This document shows, one piece after another, positions 61,454 through 64,000 of a stretch of 64,000 bases of DNA. Location: contig CAWJTQ010000023.1 of assembly GCA_963845695.1 (NCBI GenBank), forward strand, positions 124,001-188,000, written 5' to 3'. The notes under the pieces are model-generated. The model searched no databases, was not told the DNA's origin, and saw only the letters and a list, made by a program, of their open reading frames with translations. The translations under genes and the position numbers were made by a program. Positions within the stretch are counted from its first letter, which is position 1. Each line of letters opens with the position of its first letter. The stretch is from CAWJTV01 sp963845695 (GTDB lineage Bacteria; Planctomycetota; Planctomycetia; Isosphaerales; Isosphaeraceae).

Positions 61454-64000
61454 TCACTCGCCCACCTTGATGTCTCCCAGGTCCCTGGTTTCGCCCGCCT
61501 TGATGATCACGTCCTTGGCCACGTCGCCGTCGATCATGCGGCTGCTGCGGCCCTTCCAGAGCGTCAGGGAATACTTCAGGCCGGGGACCAGTCCGGAGAC
61601 CCGGAACCGTCCGTCCTTGTCGATCGGAATCGGCGACGGGAGCGAACCCTCTTTGAACCGGGAATCCTCACTCACAAGAGGGCGGTTGCAGGTCATCTGA
61701 GCCCCCGCCCGGGACCGGCTGCCGCCATCGACGAGCCGGCCGGTCAGGGCCCCGCACCGTTCGAGCTGGACGGTCACCGGGCTCTTCTCGTCGGGCTTGA
61801 CGACGTACGCACCGGCGAGCTGCTTCCCCTCGTGATAGAAGAGCAGCCCGCGCTTGTCCCTGGTCCCGAGCGAGTGCACCTCGAAATCAGCCGAGGGCAG
61901 TGGTTGGCCCGACCAGGTCTGGAAGAAATCCTCGGCGCCCATCACCAGGGCGCCGGCCACCGGCTCGCCATCGGGGCCGACGAGCTTTCCCTTGAGCGTC
62001 CGGCCGGGGTCGAGCTCGATGTCGGCCCTGACGGACTCATCCTCGGCTTTCGGGTCGATCTCGACGAGGGTGTTGTAGTTCCCTGGTATGAGGTCGTGGG
62101 GCAGTGCGGGGACCGATTTGGACGGCTCCCTTTTCAGCCCCTTGATCTTGTCGATGCCGACGCCCAGCCGGTACGAGTCGTTGCCGGCCCGGGCGCCCAG
62201 GATTCCCCGGCCGGGGATGACGGCGATCTGGAAATCGCCGTTCTCGTTGGTAAAGAACCACCTCTGGCGCTGGACCATGCTGTACCCCGGGTAGTCCTTC
62301 AGATGTGGATTGTCCTGGAGGATGTAGTAGGAGAGGGTCGCCCGGATCGGCTTGCCTGTGGACTGATCGGTGACCCGCCCGCGCGCCAGCACCCCACGCT
62401 TGAGCGCGAAGTCCTTGCGGATCGGGCCGGACTCGCGCCCGTCCCCCACGTGCTGAGCCGACGGCAGGTAGGGCGGCCCGTCCTTCACCGTGGCGAGGAC
62501 GACTTGTTGGTCGCGGGAAGAGATCCGAGGCACGCCCGCGAGCCGGTAACGACCTTCGGCATCGGTGGTCGTCTCGAGGAAGCTGAGCGGATGGCCCCAG
62601 GTCGTCCTCGTCTGCACGGTGGCGCCGGTGAGTGGCTTGCCGGTATCCTTGTCGCGGACGGTCCCGACGATCTCCAGGCCGGGGCCGGCCACGAGGTCGA
62701 ACGCGGCACCGTGATAAGTGACATTGCTTTGGGGAGGCAGCCGATCGAAGTCGGCGACCGTCACCGCGGGCATTTCTCGGGTCGCGACGAACTCGAAACG
62801 AGTCTCGACGCCCGGACCGCTGATGAGGAGCGCCGCGATCCGCTCGCGACCGACGCCCTTGAGTGTAAACAGTCCCTTGGGATCGGTCGTGACAGCAGGG
62901 AAGAGCGACCGGATGTCGTCACTCGGCCACACGCGGAGCATCCGGTACTGGACGGGGTAGGCGACCTTCTCCCTCTTCAAGACATCGAGCCAATCGTCGA
63001 GCTTGCCGACTGGAGACCAGAGGATGCTGACGAGCTGGACCGTGGCCCCGGCGACGGGCCTGCCCTGGGTGTCGATGACGTGGCCCCGAATCGGCACGTC
63101 GTCTTTGACAAGGCGGAGCACCTTCTCGCCGTCGACGACCGATCGGTCCACGAACGCCGGCCCACATCCCTCGGCCATGACCACAAACCGGGCATCGCCT
63201 TCCCGGGCGGCCTTCACGTCGTCCGGAGACAGCCGAAACGAGCCGTCGGGGCCGGTCTGGGTCAGCGGGACAGCGGCGCCCGGCTCACGGTACACGCGGG
63301 CTCCCGCGGCGGGCTGGCCGTCGGGATCGAGGACCCGGACCGTCGCGCCGGATTCGGTCCCTTGGCTCGCCTTCGGGTCGGGTTTCTGGCCGGCCTGCGG
63401 GGCGGCGGTCGACCCGGGCGGATCGGCCCCGACGACGGACGGACGGAACGTCGTGAAGGAGAGCGCCAGGACGGCCAGCGCCGTCCCGGCCCGGACGCCC
63501 AGGCCCCAGCGCCTCGGACAGGTCGGCTCCACGCGGAAATCGCGATCGAGCAGCATGACGATCCTCCTCTTGAGTTGCGAAGGGCGTTCCCATAGTGCCA
63601 GCGAGCCAGCGACTGCACGCCGCGGCCGGTCGGGCGCCCCTCTAGCCCAGGACAGCAAAGTCTCGGCATAGTCGACCCGCCCGTCCGCCGCCGCCGCGTC
63701 GGCCAGCAATTCCTGATCGTCGCGGGTCCGCTGGCGGAGCCACCAGTAAATGGGATGGGCGAAGAGGACCGGCATCAACAGACCCGAGAGGGCGATCCAC
63801 CAGAGGTCCCGGTTGCGGATGTGCGCCCGTTCGTGCGCAGCGCGGCCTCGAGCCGGCATCGCGGTTCGTCCTTCACGAACCGATCGGGGAGAATGATAGT
63901 TGGGCGCAGCAGACCGACCGCGACGGGCTGGGCCAGCCGGTCGGAGACGAGCAGGTCCGGCGCGGGCCGACCGTCGCCGACGATGTCTGCCAGTACATCT
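61454..64000 (-). CDS. Second BlaR1/M56-regulatory fusion, partial and frameshifted
   Basis: Its 5' end lies beyond the window. The part at 64000-63840 reads 'DVLADIVGDGRPAPDLLVSD' and 'RLAQPVAVGLLRPTIILPDR'. A missing base at about 63838 (seen by comparison with the copy at 58102) separates it from 'HERAHIRNRDLWWIALSGLL', where the zinc motif is HERAH. The frame 63859-61454 then continues through the membrane helix and regulatory sandwiches ('VRVLDPDGQPAAGARVYREP', 'GHVIDTQGRPVAGATVQLVS', 'GKLVGPDGEPVAGALVMGAE'). It closely parallels the neighbouring copy and ends IKVGE. Likely a recent tandem duplicate with the same sensing role. Confidence 0.85.
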   Translation of the reverse strand, partial: RCTGRHRRRRSARAGPARLRPAGPARRGRSAAPNYHSPRSVREGRTAMPARGRAAHERAHIRNRDLWWIALSGLLMPVLFAHPIYWWLRQRTRDDQELLADAAAADGRVDYAETLLSWARGAPDRPRRAVAGSLALWERPSQLKRRIVMLLDRDFRVEPTCPRRWGLGVRAGTALAVLALSFTTFRPSVVGADPPGSTAAPQAGQKPDPKASQGTESGATVRVLDPDGQPAAGARVYREPGAAVPLTQTGPDGSFRLSPDDVKAAREGDARFVVMAEGCGPAFVDRSVVDGEKVLRLVKDDVPIRGHVIDTQGRPVAGATVQLVSILWSPVGKLDDWLDVLKREKVAYPVQYRMLRVWPSDDIRSLFPAVTTDPKGLFTLKGVGRERIAALLISGPGVETRFEFVATREMPAVTVADFDRLPPQSNVTYHGAAFDLVAGPGLEIVGTVRDKDTGKPLTGATVQTRTTWGHPLSFLETTTDAEGRYRLAGVPRISSRDQQVVLATVKDGPPYLPSAQHVGDGRESGPIRKDFALKRGVLARGRVTDQSTGKPIRATLSYYILQDNPHLKDYPGYSMVQRQRWFFTNENGDFQIAVIPGRGILGARAGNDSYRLGVGIDKIKGLKREPSKSVPALPHDLIPGNYNTLVEIDPKAEDESVRADIELDPGRTLKGKLVGPDGEPVAGALVMGAEDFFQTWSGQPLPSADFEVHSLGTRDKRGLLFYHEGKQLAGAYVVKPDEKSPVTVQLERCGALTGRLVDGGSRSRAGAQMTCNRPLVSEDSRFKEGSLPSPIPIDKDGRFRVSGLVPGLKYSLTLWKGRSSRMIDGDVAKDVIIKAGETRDLGDIKVGE

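Noticed and set aside
1..64000. tRNA or rRNA genes
   Set aside because: I saw no cloverleaf or conserved rRNA segments; a tRNAscan/Infernal run would settle this.

Overview
The window looks like chromosomal DNA of a planctomycete, most like the Isosphaeraceae group. The evidence is high GC, DUF1501/DUF1800 neighbours, PEP-CTERM proteins, ECF sigma domains fused through a membrane helix to large extracytoplasmic domains, WG-repeat and GloVer-repeat proteins, extracellular proteins with an N-terminal 'LExLExRxLLS'-type motif, and two twin-arginine sugar-isomerase-type or DUF1501 leaders. This assignment is inferred from gene content; no marker gene is present.

Layout. 0-7 kb: secreted proteins (PEP-CTERM, a 14-repeat GloVer protein, a beta-helix protein cut short) separated by palindromic elements, ending in an 850-bp cluster of palindromic repeats. 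7.3-12.8 kb: a VOC protein, an ECF sigma / membrane helix / prenyltransferase-like / DUF4159 gene broken by frameshifts, and a membrane protein. 12.9-15.4 kb: HD phosphohydrolase, SIS sugar isomerase and ROK kinase, all on +. 16-20.7 kb: a small protein with a terminator, a broken purple acid phosphatase, a membrane coiled-coil protein and a CHRD-type PEP-CTERM protein. 20.9-38.3 kb (minus strand): one probable transcription unit made of a 4237-residue giant surface protein, a WG-repeat protein whose TTG start overlaps the giant gene's stop, and a protein with two successive TPR + glycosyltransferase modules. 39.6-47.1 kb (minus): an envelope-glycan operon (GT2, CDP-alcohol phosphatidyltransferase, WaaE-like GT2, methyltransferase, polysaccharide deacetylase, GT4, GT9) with stop/start overlaps at most junctions. 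47.3-50.3 kb (minus): two sugar-phosphate isomerase-type TIM-barrel genes and a conserved planctomycete protein. 50.4-51.6 kb: two small + strand genes. 52-64 kb (minus): DUF1501, DUF1800 and three paralogues sharing one large carboxypeptidase-regulatory-like region, one fused to an ECF sigma factor and two to a BlaR1/M56 peptidase, with DUF1800 and BlaI gene remnants between them.

The most unusual object is the giant gene (25618-38331). It has seven SBBP repeats, a PKD domain, an uninterrupted array of 35 x 46-residue Thr/Asp/Ser repeats, an HNH-like motif region and a membrane/coiled-coil C-terminus. Its organisation resembles a surface-exposed polymorphic-toxin-like protein, but that role is only inferred.

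About twenty genes are split by 1-2 nt frameshifts, several of them compensating pairs. This pattern suggests uncorrected sequencing indels rather than wholesale gene decay. I annotated those genes across the breaks and say where each break lies.
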